Assembly (NCBI GenBank): GCA_035650355.1
Contig: DASRHT010000046.1
Span: 62,001 to 126,000 of the forward strand
Length of the DNA: 64,000 nt
Direction of reading: 5' to 3'
Source: DASRHT01 sp035650355
Lineage (GTDB): Bacteria > Chloroflexota > Ktedonobacteria > Ktedonobacterales > Ktedonobacteraceae
The notes beneath the pieces are model-generated. The model did no database searches, had not been told where the DNA came from, and saw only the letters and a program-made list of their open reading frames with translations. Made by a program: the position numbers and the translations under genes. Shown here in pieces: positions 16,523-24,418 of the stretch (position 1 is the stretch's first letter; the number at the start of each line of letters is the position of its first letter).

Positions 16523-17821
16523 ATGCTATATCTCAGTCAACTGCTGGGCACGCCCGTGGACGCACCAAACCACACGCGCATAGGCAAGATCATCGATATA
16601 CTGCTGTCAGTAACGCAGGTTGGACAACAAGAGCCTGCTTACCCCAGCACATTACTGGTCGAGGGAGCAGAGGATCAGCCGTGGCGCGTTCCTCCCGGCG
16701 CTGTAGCATGGCAAGACGATACATTACGCCTGCTCATTCCGTTGGAGCAGCTTACCACGCAGCCTGAAGAGCCAGCAGGGCAGGAAATTTATCTGGCCCG
16801 GGAAGTGCTGGACAAGCAAGTGATTGATATCCAGCACAAAAAAACGGTCCGTGTGAACGATATTTGTATGGGGGACGACTGGCAGATTCTCGGCATCGAT
16901 AACAGCACCATTGGCCTGATACGTCGCCTTGCTCCATCCTGGCTGCTTGGTGGCAAAAGGCAGGGCGTCGGCGTGTTCATCCCCTGGGCGGACATTGAAC
17001 TGATCGGCCCCCCTGCGCCAGAACAGCAAGCACCGAAGGATCAGGCAGCAGTGCCAGCCTCCCCGATCTTTCGCACACCAAGCGGTCATCTGGCGGAACT
17101 CCATCCCGCCGATATTGCTGAGATCGTCCACCAGCTCACAGCCGGTCAGGGCGCACGCCTGATAGAAGGGCTGGACAACGAAACAGCCGCCGATACAATG
17201 GAAGAGATCGATATTGATCGCCAGCGCAATATTCTGGAAAACATCCAGCCGGAGCGCGCCGCCGACATCCTTCAAGCGATGGGGCCGGATGAGGCCGCCG
17301 ACCTGCTGGCGCGCCTGCCAGAGGAACGGACCAGCCAGCTCTTACGCCTGATGAATCCCGAAGAGTCGGAAGAGGTGCAGGAGTTATTGGAGTATGCCGC
17401 CGATACAGCCGGTGGCCTGATGACCACTGACTATATCGCCCTGAATCAGGACAGGACGGTCACCGAGGCGCTCGATGCCATGCGCCAGAACATTCAGGAC
17501 TACGATGTGCGCATCGCTTACATCTACTGTGTCGCGGACGAGACGCAGGATGAATGCCAGGTGCTGGGCGTTGTATCGCTCTGGGATTTATTGATCGCCC
17601 AGCCCACTCAATCCCTGCAAGAGCTGATGGAAACCGATGTTATCAGCGTTGAGCCGGAGACCGATCCGCGTATGGTAGCTGAGATTATGGCAAAATACAA
17701 CCTGCTCGCTGTGCCTGTGATCAGCAAAGCAGGAATACTCGAAGGCGTTGTTACCGTGGATGATGCCCTCGATATACTCCTGCCTGCCGATAGACGGCGC
17801 AAGCCGCCAAGAATGTATTAG
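16523..17821 (+). CDS. Soluble PRC-barrel / MgtE_N / CBS-domain protein
   Basis: The 432-residue protein has two PRC-barrel-like segments (~1-75 and ~90-175), then a region typical of the cytoplasmic part of the Mg2+ channel MgtE: an MgtE_N helical solenoid (LHPADIAEIVHQL ... PEESEEVQELLEY, ~185-295) and a pair of CBS domains (~300-425, DVISVEPETDPRMVAEIMAK). There is no membrane channel domain, and the protein ends soon after the CBS pair. It is likely a cytosolic Mg2+ or nucleotide sensor that may act on a separate transporter or enzyme. It begins six bases after pyrG, so co-transcription with CTP synthase is likely; the link to ATP/Mg status is inference. Confidence 0.85.
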   Translation: MLYLSQLLGTPVDAPNHTRIGKIIDILLSVTQVGQQEPAYPSTLLVEGAEDQPWRVPPGAVAWQDDTLRLLIPLEQLTTQPEEPAGQEIYLAREVLDKQVIDIQHKKTVRVNDICMGDDWQILGIDNSTIGLIRRLAPSWLLGGKRQGVGVFIPWADIELIGPPAPEQQAPKDQAAVPASPIFRTPSGHLAELHPADIAEIVHQLTAGQGARLIEGLDNETAADTMEEIDIDRQRNILENIQPERAADILQAMGPDEAADLLARLPEERTSQLLRLMNPEESEEVQELLEYAADTAGGLMTTDYIALNQDRTVTEALDAMRQNIQDYDVRIAYIYCVADETQDECQVLGVVSLWDLLIAQPTQSLQELMETDVISVEPETDPRMVAEIMAKYNLLAVPVISKAGILEGVVTVDDALDILLPADRRRKPPRMY

Positions 17822-17851
17822 TCGCTCAAACAAACGCGTGGAGAGCCAGGG

Positions 17852-18613
17852 CTAGAGCCCTGATGATTTAAATGCAATGGTGGCATCGAACGCCTCAAGC
17901 ACATGGAGAATATCCTGGCAGACCTCGACCATCACCTGGGGTAGCCACTCCTCTGGATGCGGATTATCAGCAATTACCTCATCGCCCTCATCATCCACAC
18001 CAGTATGGAAGCGAGAACCCGGCAGTCGTCGCTGCGGCGGCTCGCTCCCGTGCAGACCCCGCATCCCCTCGGGATGCCAGACGGGCAGCTCCACCCGCTG
18101 CTGCAATGTCAGCATATCAGGCAGTAAGCGATTCTCGTGCATGACCATAGCAATGCCTGGACGCGTCTCGATAGTTCGCCGGCTGTGCTCACTGGCGCGC
18201 AACTTGAGCGACTGCATCAGTGAAAGCAGCAAATCTTCGGAGATATCTATGCCGTTGAGCGCAAGCGTATAGGATAGGTCAAGCACCAGCGGCGGAATTG
18301 CACTTGTGCGTAAATGCAAGCAATCCTGCTCTGCTTCATGGAAAAAGTCGCAGACACCGGCTGGCCCTTCCACGGAAAGCGCAGTATCCAGCGCCCCCCA
18401 GCTAAAAGAAACGGTGCAGGAACTATGTAATTCGGCCTCTTCACAGTCTCCAGCATGGCAGGTGCAGACAAACTCTCGTTCGAGGGTGCGAGCATTGAGC
18501 AGGTACTCGGGATGGGCTACAAGCGAGAGACTGGCCGCCGCTTTCAGGAAAAATTCGGTCATACCTTCATACGTTAACACAAGACTGATCTCCTTACTGC
18601 CCAGGTACAGCAT
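17852..18613 (-). CDS. Unknown protein with a cysteine-rich motif
   Basis: I do not recognise this 253-residue soluble acidic protein. It has a cluster of Cys/His residues at about residues 49-66 (EFVCTCHAGDCEEAELHSSC) that could bind a metal, and two more cysteines later. There is no signal peptide and no clear membrane segment. It is convergent with the MgtE-like gene (30-base gap) and lies downstream of greA on the same strand, beyond a hairpin. Codon use looks native. Confidence 0.75.
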   Translation of the reverse strand: MLYLGSKEISLVLTYEGMTEFFLKAAASLSLVAHPEYLLNARTLEREFVCTCHAGDCEEAELHSSCTVSFSWGALDTALSVEGPAGVCDFFHEAEQDCLHLRTSAIPPLVLDLSYTLALNGIDISEDLLLSLMQSLKLRASEHSRRTIETRPGIAMVMHENRLLPDMLTLQQRVELPVWHPEGMRGLHGSEPPQRRLPGSRFHTGVDDEGDEVIADNPHPEEWLPQVMVEVCQDILHVLEAFDATIAFKSSGL

Positions 18614-18731
18614 ACAACCTGGCGGCTCTCCCTTTATGGCGTGCCTCTATATTACTGATGTCGGAAGAAGGTGTCAATAGCGATATTTTCATGCGGAGCC
18701 GAGGGGGTATCTATTAAGAACAATACACAAT

Positions 18732-18753
18732 AGGGCACCTGTGCAGGTGCCCT
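18732..18753 (-). terminator. Hairpin downstream of greA
   Basis: A perfect 10-bp stem with a two-base gap at the centre (AGGGCACCTG / CAGGTGCCCT) lies 28 bases after the greA stop. No strong T-run follows on the minus strand. Confidence 0.5.
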
Positions 18754-18780
18754 GTATCGTTGCAGATAGGCTAAAAGATT

Positions 18781-19302
18781 CTAAAGCATAGGGCGAATAG
18801 AGAGAATAGTATAAGCAGTCACCCCGCCCGGAGTTGATACACTTACCTCATCTCCCTCTTGATGTCCCAAAAGGGCCTTCCCTACAGGCGACTGGTCAGA
18901 AATCAAGCCTGCTTTTGGATCGGCTTCAAAGGTCTCAACCAGCTTGAAGACGCGTTTCGAGCCACTTTCGGTCTGTACCTCCACCTGAGTGCCAATCCTG
19001 GCGGTAAGAGGGCCATCTTCATCGGTATGCATGTCTGGCGTCATAATCTCAGCCAGCGCAATCAAATGCTCCAATTGCAGGATCTCGCCCTCAACTTTGG
19101 CCTGTTCATTTTTAGCATCTTCATAAGCGCTACTCTCGCTGATATCGCCAGCTTCTTTGGCTTCATGGATATAATCAGCAATTTCTTTGCGCTTCACCGT
19201 GCGCAGATACTCTAGCCGCTCCTTCCTTTTCGCAAAGCCTTCAGGCGTCAAACGAACTACTTTACGCTCGGACTTCGCATCACTCTGTCCACCAATACTC
19301 AT
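18781..19302 (-). CDS. greA: Transcription elongation factor GreA
   Basis: GreA rescues backtracked RNA polymerase by stimulating transcript cleavage. The 173-residue protein has an N-terminal coiled-coil (VVRLTPEGFAKRKERLEYLR ... YEDAKNEQAKVEGEILQLEH) with the acidic tip region, and the C-terminal FKBP-like domain (LISDQSPVGKALLGHQEGDE). It is slightly longer than usual because of a short hydrophilic N-terminal extension (MSIGGQSDAKSER). The ATG has GGAGGAG upstream. A strong promoter about 330 bases upstream implies a long leader. Confidence 0.95.
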   Translation of the reverse strand: MSIGGQSDAKSERKVVRLTPEGFAKRKERLEYLRTVKRKEIADYIHEAKEAGDISESSAYEDAKNEQAKVEGEILQLEHLIALAEIMTPDMHTDEDGPLTARIGTQVEVQTESGSKRVFKLVETFEADPKAGLISDQSPVGKALLGHQEGDEVSVSTPGGVTAYTILSIRPML

Positions 19303-19635
19303 AAGCTATTCTCCTCCTGGTAGTGAGGCCCTCGACCTTCTGCTGGTTTCTTCCAGATATCCGCCTCTTTTTACTCTGTTCGTCATCTACTACAAACATT
19401 GATCACTCTTTATTCCCGCTTACAACGTCTCCCTCATATCTTCGCCCCCCTTTAAAATTAGCGAAGACATCGCTTTCCACCCTTGCTCGTTTGTTGAAAA
19501 AGGGTGAACTCTTACAGCAATAAAACGCTTACAAGATCCGTTTTTTCGTTGCTGCTTCTCCTGCATTGGTCGAGGTGGCACTGTTTCGCGCTTCGGCTGA
19601 CTGCAAAACGCGAGTATTCAACACACATGAGGGAG
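19303..19635 (-). other. Long greA leader, possibly a regulatory RNA
   Basis: About 330 untranslated bases lie between the promoter at 19636-19664 and the greA start. I see no open frame of convincing length. One hairpin is visible (CACCCTT ... AAGGGTG in minus-strand sense, near 19480-19510). No known riboswitch was recognised. Confidence 0.35.
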
Positions 19636-19664
19636 ATTATACGTTGTGAACTGCGGAACGTCAA
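19636..19664 (-). promoter_or_regulatory. Strong sigma-70-type promoter for greA
   Basis: On the minus strand TTGACG (19664-19659), a 17-base spacer and a perfect TATAAT (19641-19636). Transcription would run toward greA. Confidence 0.8.
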
Positions 19665-19748
19665 GTGATCCGCGGCTGATTTTTTATAGTTTTATCAAAA
19701 CTTGTGTAGTGATTTATTCCCCTATCTAGCTCATCGCCTGCTCGACCC

Positions 19749-20993
19749 TCAAACTTTTTCTTTTTCGCCCGCGATAAAGCGGAAGAGCTTCGTGCCACAG
19801 ACAGGGCAACGCCCCTCCATCGCAGCGCGTCCATTTTTTGTGACTATTCTTGCCGCATTCTGCATTACGCGCTTCTGCCGGCATTTGACGCAATAGGCTT
19901 CAGGCTCTGTGGAGCCTGCTACTGGAACGGATGTTGCTGCTTGCTTTTCCTGCACCTGAGGCACAACATCTTCACGCACAACCGGAGCCTCTTTTGCGGG
20001 CGATTGCTCTTGAAGAGCTGGAGCGGCAGGTGCTTTTTCTTGTTCGCTTTCCTTGTGCCATGCCAGAATGTCCGCAACCACTTCATCAGGACATTCCTCC
20101 TGCACCTGCATGCCAGCTCCATAGACAGGGGAAGCCTCTTTGAGCTGTGTTACCGCAGAGCGGCTGGCAATAGAACGTGAATGCGGCAAGGCGTTTGCTC
20201 CCCAGATGACCAGCCCCGGCTGCGTCAGTCGCTCAAGCTGATCGGTTACATCCAGATCGAGCGCGCCTGCAAGATGAGCCAGTACTGCGTGTTGAGCTCC
20301 CAACTGATGGGCGGCTGCCGATACATAAGCCAGTTTTGCTTGAGCAACATCCTGATAGCCAGTCGCATCCTCTCTCGCAACTAATGCACGCAGCACGAAG
20401 GGAGTGGTTAAAACGGAGTAGAGCATCAGCGCAACCACCGGATTTTTTGCTAACTGCGCGAGCCACGGTCGCTGCTTGCGTTCGCTCTGCGCAAATAGCG
20501 CTGTTGGAGAGAGCAGCACAACCCCATTGCAAAACTCGGCGGTGTCGCGAGCGATGACAATGCTATAATTACAGCTCAGTCCGCTCGCGAGCAGCATTGC
20601 AGGTTGCCCGATCACCTCGACCAGAAAATCATGACCCAGCTTTATATAGGTATCAGCCGTATAAGCCATGTTCGGACGGTCCGAGAGACCAAAGCCTGCC
20701 AGGTCGGGCGCATAAACGCGGAAGTGCCGCGCCAGAGGCTCCATCAACGCATGCATTGTGTGGGAAGACGCGCCAATCCCCGGTGCATGCAGCAAAAGCA
20801 GAGGAGGGGCATCAGCTTCCCCTAGAACTTTATAAAAGATATGACCATACGTCCATTTATATAGATGGTCTTTCCCTGGTAAAATACTTTTCAAGGGCTG
20901 AGGAGTTTTTATGATATAGCGGAGCGTCAACAACACCGCGCCCACTAATGCCAGAAAGATAAGTTTCAAACTCCTGCGTAGGAACACCGCCAT
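19749..20993 (-). CDS. Alpha/beta-hydrolase-fold protein fused to a DUF5679-like zinc ribbon
   Basis: From the ATG at 20993 (AAGGAGG upstream) the protein is 414 residues. It has an N-terminal signal anchor (SLKLIFLALVGAVLLTLRY), an alpha/beta-hydrolase domain with LLLLHAPGIGASS and the nucleophile elbow ASGLSCNYS, then a long acidic/Gln linker and a C-terminal four-cysteine ribbon (YCVKCRQKRVMQ ... GRCPVCGTKLFRF) like DUF5679. The segment that normally carries the catalytic histidine (G-x-G-H-x-x-H) reads GAGMQVQEECPDEV and lacks it, so hydrolase activity is doubtful. The orientation of the ribbon relative to the membrane is not clear. The gene stands alone. Confidence 0.85.
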   Translation of the reverse strand: MAVFLRRSLKLIFLALVGAVLLTLRYIIKTPQPLKSILPGKDHLYKWTYGHIFYKVLGEADAPPLLLLHAPGIGASSHTMHALMEPLARHFRVYAPDLAGFGLSDRPNMAYTADTYIKLGHDFLVEVIGQPAMLLASGLSCNYSIVIARDTAEFCNGVVLLSPTALFAQSERKQRPWLAQLAKNPVVALMLYSVLTTPFVLRALVAREDATGYQDVAQAKLAYVSAAAHQLGAQHAVLAHLAGALDLDVTDQLERLTQPGLVIWGANALPHSRSIASRSAVTQLKEASPVYGAGMQVQEECPDEVVADILAWHKESEQEKAPAAPALQEQSPAKEAPVVREDVVPQVQEKQAATSVPVAGSTEPEAYCVKCRQKRVMQNAARIVTKNGRAAMEGRCPVCGTKLFRFIAGEKEKV

Positions 20994-21188
20994 AAGAACC
21001 TCCTTGTACCTGCTGTAGCATGTACCATAATATAACATGTTACTGCAACTATCGCTATCCGTTTTGCAATCTACAATATGCGAAATTCAGTATCTGTTCA
21101 AGATTCTTATGCGTGATAAAGCATGCATAAAACTATACGCAATGCGTTCCGGTAAAAGAAGAAAGCATCTTAAAATATTTGGCGCTTG

Positions 21189-21216
21189 GTAGGGGCCGGG
21201 CTTGCCCCCGCCCTGC
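21189..21216. repeat. Family-3 repeat upstream of panC
   Basis: A copy of the GTAGGGGC...GCCCTG repeat sits in the panC leader. It keeps an upstream frame open, which makes the gene appear 18 codons longer than it probably is. Confidence 0.8.
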
Positions 21217-21239
21217 TAGCTCTGGGGAGTAATGTAATT

Positions 21240-22100
21240 ATGCGCATCATTCGAAATCTGGCCGAGATGACTGAAACGGCCCGCGGCTGGCTGGCTGGCG
21301 GGACCGTTGGCTTTGTACCAATCAAAGGTGGCATTCATGACGGCCATCGCACACTGATACAGGCCGCACATAGCGCCTGCGAAATCTGCGTGGTCAGCGT
21401 GATAGCAAACGCTTTTATCGGATCTCATCAGCCTGCGCAAACAACCTCTTTCAGTTTGGAAGATGATATACAGCAATTACAGGATCTGGGGGCAGATGTT
21501 GTTTTTGCTCCCCAGCTCAAGGAGCTTTTCCCCGCAGATTTTTCTACTTATGTTACTCCTACCGGCCAGCTCGCTGAACATCTGGAGGGACGCAACAACG
21601 CGGTTCGTGTTCGAGAAATCGCCACCATCATCATGCAGTTATTCCTGCTCGTCCGTCCAGATATTGCTTATTTCGGGCAAAAAGATGCACAATACGTTGC
21701 CGTCCTGCGCAAAATGATTCGTGACCTTCATGTAGATATCAGCCTGCGCGTGCTCCCTATAGTGCGTGAGAGCGATGGATTGGCGATGAGTATGCGCAAC
21801 CAGCGGCTCTCGCCCGCCGAACGCCAGGCCGCGAGAGTGCTTTATCAGGCGTTGCTTCACGCCAGACAGCTCATCGAGCAGGGCGAACTCCGTTCCCAGG
21901 CTATCATACAGGCAATAGCGGCAATGATAGCCCAGGAGCCGCTGCTTACCTTTGAATATGGCGCACTTTGCCAGCCAGAGACCTTCGTCGAAGTTCCGCA
22001 AGCTGCCCCCGGCACGCTGATTACCGTCGGGGCGCGGGCGGGAACGGTCCATCTGACCGATAATATCGTGTGGCTGGCAAATGGGCAATGGCAGCTTTGA
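21240..22100 (+). CDS. panC: Divergent pantothenate synthetase PanC
   Basis: PanC joins pantoate and beta-alanine with ATP to make pantothenate. The 286-residue product from the ATG at 21240 keeps the fold and several motifs: GGIHDGHRTLI with both HIGH-type histidines, YFGQKDAQYVAVLRKMIRDL (Lys, Asp, Gln) and RESDGLAMSMRNQRLS. Other conserved positions are changed: the P-T-M-G start of the nucleotide motif is PIKG, the pantoate-binding N-P-x-Q-F is NAFIG, and the S-S-R-N motif is SMRN. A variant enzyme or altered substrate is possible. The upstream start at 21186 lies in a dispersed repeat. panB, panD and panE are not in the window. Confidence 0.82.
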   Translation: MRIIRNLAEMTETARGWLAGGTVGFVPIKGGIHDGHRTLIQAAHSACEICVVSVIANAFIGSHQPAQTTSFSLEDDIQQLQDLGADVVFAPQLKELFPADFSTYVTPTGQLAEHLEGRNNAVRVREIATIIMQLFLLVRPDIAYFGQKDAQYVAVLRKMIRDLHVDISLRVLPIVRESDGLAMSMRNQRLSPAERQAARVLYQALLHARQLIEQGELRSQAIIQAIAAMIAQEPLLTFEYGALCQPETFVEVPQAAPGTLITVGARAGTVHLTDNIVWLANGQWQL

Positions 22101-22209
22101 AATAACTGGCAATTTAGCTCGTACGGGTCTATAATGGTGCAAGGTTGATTGCAAATCTGGTAAGGTGGTTGATTCTCATCACGACTTTTGGCACATGTAG
22201 GAGGCTACT

Positions 22210-22908
22210 ATGGCAGCTATTATCGGCTCTCTCTTGCTCACAGCCGTTGTGGCTTATTTGTGGGGATCGCTCCCCTCCGGCTACTGGATGGGGAAAATAC
22301 TGCGCGGGAAAGATTTTGATATCCGCGATTATGGCAGCCATAAAACGGGCGCGACCAATGTGCTACGCACGCTCGGAAAAGTTCCTGCCCTGATCGTTTT
22401 TCTGGTAGACATTTCCAAAGGGATTGGCCCCGCGCTCCTCGCGACCTATGTGCCCACCTTCTCCGGTGGAGGCTGGGGCATCACCGTAGCGGGGATAGCG
22501 GCATTGCTGGGCCACTGCTATCCGGTATTTATTGGCTTCAAAGGCGGGCGCGGCGTGCTTACAGGGGCGGGCGCGATGCTCGTCGTTTCACCGCTGAGCT
22601 TCTTGATAGCAGCCATCACCACCTTTGGCACTATCGGCATCTGGCGCTATGTCTCTCTTGGCTCGATTGTCGGGAGCGCCACAACCATTATTTGCGGCAT
22701 CGCCTTCTATTTCGCCGGGCTGACCAACCCGAACTTCTTTGCACGCCTGAACCTTCCCCAGATGCTTTTCATGGTGGTTGTCCCCACGCTGGTCATCATT
22801 TTCCACTCCGACAACATCGGTCGCTTGCTAGCGGGAAAGGAGCGCAAAATCGGCCAGAAAGAGACGATTTCAGCCACCAACGAACAGAATGCCTCATCAC
22901 ACGCCTGA
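22210..22908 (+). CDS. plsY: Acyl-phosphate:glycerol-3-phosphate acyltransferase PlsY
   Basis: PlsY is a membrane enzyme transferring an acyl group from acyl-phosphate to glycerol-3-phosphate, the first committed step of phospholipid synthesis. The 232-residue protein has about five membrane segments and the three family motifs: GSLPSGY (motif 1), GSHKTGATNVLRTLG (motif 2, usually G-S-G-N-x-G-A-T-N) and GFKGGRGV (motif 3). The ATG follows AGGAGG. Its 3' end overlaps the convergent pgsA gene by 12 bases, bringing two phospholipid enzymes together. Confidence 0.95.
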   Translation: MAAIIGSLLLTAVVAYLWGSLPSGYWMGKILRGKDFDIRDYGSHKTGATNVLRTLGKVPALIVFLVDISKGIGPALLATYVPTFSGGGWGITVAGIAALLGHCYPVFIGFKGGRGVLTGAGAMLVVSPLSFLIAAITTFGTIGIWRYVSLGSIVGSATTIICGIAFYFAGLTNPNFFARLNLPQMLFMVVVPTLVIIFHSDNIGRLLAGKERKIGQKETISATNEQNASSHA

Positions 22909-23529
22909 ACCAGTCTTGCTCGCTCCCCGCTCATCCTGGAAAAGCGGCAGAGCCCCAATCATATACTCGATGCCGGAGAAAGCCGTCCAGACCACCGCCA
23001 GGATCAACAACGCATCGGCCAGCAGTAAGAGCAGCTCGGCTGGCACCAGCGTCTGACTGTTGAAGACAAGATACGGGGGGAAGAGGGAGAGTTGATGCGC
23101 CCCCAATCCTTTTGCTAATAGCAAAGCTCCCATTGCCACCAGCGTGATAAACGTTTTTTGCTTTCCCCAGATCCCCGCCGGAATCACCCTGCCTTTGGCC
23201 GCCGCCATTGAGCGGAGACCGGTGACGAGGAACTCGCGCGTGACGATCACAAAAACGATCCACGCCGGTACCAGGGCAATCTGCACCAGCGCGATCAGAA
23301 TAGCGGAAACAAACACTTTATCCGCGGTCAGATCGAGGAAAACGCCGAGAGAGGAGGTGACATGGTAACGCCGGGCCAGGTAGCCATCAAAGAAATCCGT
23401 CACCGAGGCCAGAAAAAACAACAGCGTCGCCACGAGAAACGCCCAGGGCTGATTGATCAAAACCAGGATGAAGACTATTACTGTGGCCAGTAGCCGACTT
23501 AAACTCAACATATTTGGGAGATTTCGCAT
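22897..23529 (-). CDS. pgsA: CDP-diacylglycerol-glycerol-3-phosphate phosphatidyltransferase PgsA
   Basis: PgsA makes phosphatidylglycerol phosphate from CDP-diacylglycerol and glycerol-3-phosphate. The 210-residue integral membrane protein starts MRNLPNMLSLSRLLATVIVF and carries the CDP-alcohol transferase signature across DFFDGYLARRYHVTSSLG and VFLDLTADK with all the metal-binding Asp residues. About five membrane segments are visible. It overlaps plsY convergently at the 3' ends. The upstream ribosome-binding site is GAGGTG. Confidence 0.94.
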   Translation of the reverse strand: MRNLPNMLSLSRLLATVIVFILVLINQPWAFLVATLLFFLASVTDFFDGYLARRYHVTSSLGVFLDLTADKVFVSAILIALVQIALVPAWIVFVIVTREFLVTGLRSMAAAKGRVIPAGIWGKQKTFITLVAMGALLLAKGLGAHQLSLFPPYLVFNSQTLVPAELLLLLADALLILAVVWTAFSGIEYMIGALPLFQDERGASKTGSGV

Positions 23530-23955
23530 GCTTGCACCTCATATTCCAGGTATGCAACGCTCCAGAGCATCTCTGTTACTCTCCGGCTCCAATTACCTCC
23601 ATACCATCACATGAAAGCAAAATCGTATGCACACCAATCTTTTATAGGGAAATGGGGGCCTGCCGGTTTTTCCTCATACGCACAGAGGCCCCAGATCTCG
23701 CTCTTGACAAAGGGCGCGGCGATAAGTAATATCATTATATGCGACGATAGTCCCCATTGTATAGTCAGGATTATTCTACAGTAGATTGTTCTCCCTGATA
23801 CTTTTTCTCTAGCCCATCCTTCCGACCGAGAGGAGTTACTCGCTCTCAAAAGAGCAAAACGGTTTGCTTGCAAGGGCCAGTGTCTCAATATAGGCCCGGC
23901 TCGTGGCACACCGTATTCCATATAATTCAATACCGACAAACCAATAACAAGTCCT

Positions 23956-24017
23956 GGGCAACCGCAAGGGATTGCCCCTACCTGATGTGTAGTAGGGGCA
24001 ATCCCTTGCGGTTGCCC
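23956..24017. repeat. Family-3 inverted repeat, 26-bp perfect arms
   Basis: Two family-3 copies face each other: 23956-23981 and 23992-24017 are exact reverse complements with a 10-base loop. The core reads GTAGGGGCAATCCCTTGCGG. Confidence 0.9.
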
Positions 24018-24174
24018 TGAACGGGTACGGGCAGGAAAAATACCCGGTCCCTCTTTGACAATTGTCATTGTAGTGAAATATTAACACTCAGCCAGATCGA
24101 GACTCTTTACCGCAGCCGTATTATCTGTAGTATGGGTAATGTCGCAAGGCATCCCCATCCAGTACCTTAACGTT

Positions 24175-24380
24175 CTTAGATAGCGTTTGGTTCGCGTCGC
24201 CATCGCCCTCTAGCGAGCCCGTGGCATGCTCGCACTGACGTGCTCGCGCCAGTTGTTTGGATGATGCCACAGCGGGGCTTCGCCCCGCTGTGGCATCATC
24301 CAAACAAGTTGGTGAGCGCCGCAGGCGTAAGCACTTAGAGAGCAAGCACACGGGGGCACCGGTATCAAACACTATCTTAG
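24175..24380. repeat. Family-1 hairpin element C
   Basis: Bounded by imperfect inverted ends (CTTAGATAGCGTTTGGT at 24175-24191; 14 of 17 positions match the complement of 24364-24380). It contains a small hairpin (GCGAGC / GCTCGC at 24213-24233) and a perfect hairpin of 26 bp (24253-24278 / 24282-24307, loop TTC). The conserved motif follows at 24312 (GTGAGCGCC, three bases, GGCGTAAGCA). The arm sequence is unrelated to that of A and B. Confidence 0.75.
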
Positions 24381-24418
24381 TAGTGTAACTTATCACATAA
24401 ACAAGAAAGAGGCAGATT

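Larger units (their letters stand above)
23530..24418. other. Long intergenic region with two repeat elements
   Basis: This ~890-base spacer between the divergent pgsA and glpK genes holds no convincing gene. It contains a 26-bp family-3 inverted repeat (23956-24017) and family-1 element C (24175-24380). The pgsA and glpK promoters must lie at its two ends, but I see no clear consensus boxes. Confidence 0.6.

Noticed and set aside
16523..17821. MgtE Mg2+ channel
   Set aside because: Only the cytosolic MgtE_N and CBS parts are present; no membrane segments follow.
21186..21239. Upstream start for panC
   Set aside because: These 18 codons are encoded by a dispersed family-3 repeat and do not resemble the PanC N terminus.
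23607..24068. 153-residue minus-strand open frame in the pgsA-glpK spacer
   Set aside because: It runs through a family-3 inverted repeat, has no ribosome-binding site, and its residues show no domain pattern.
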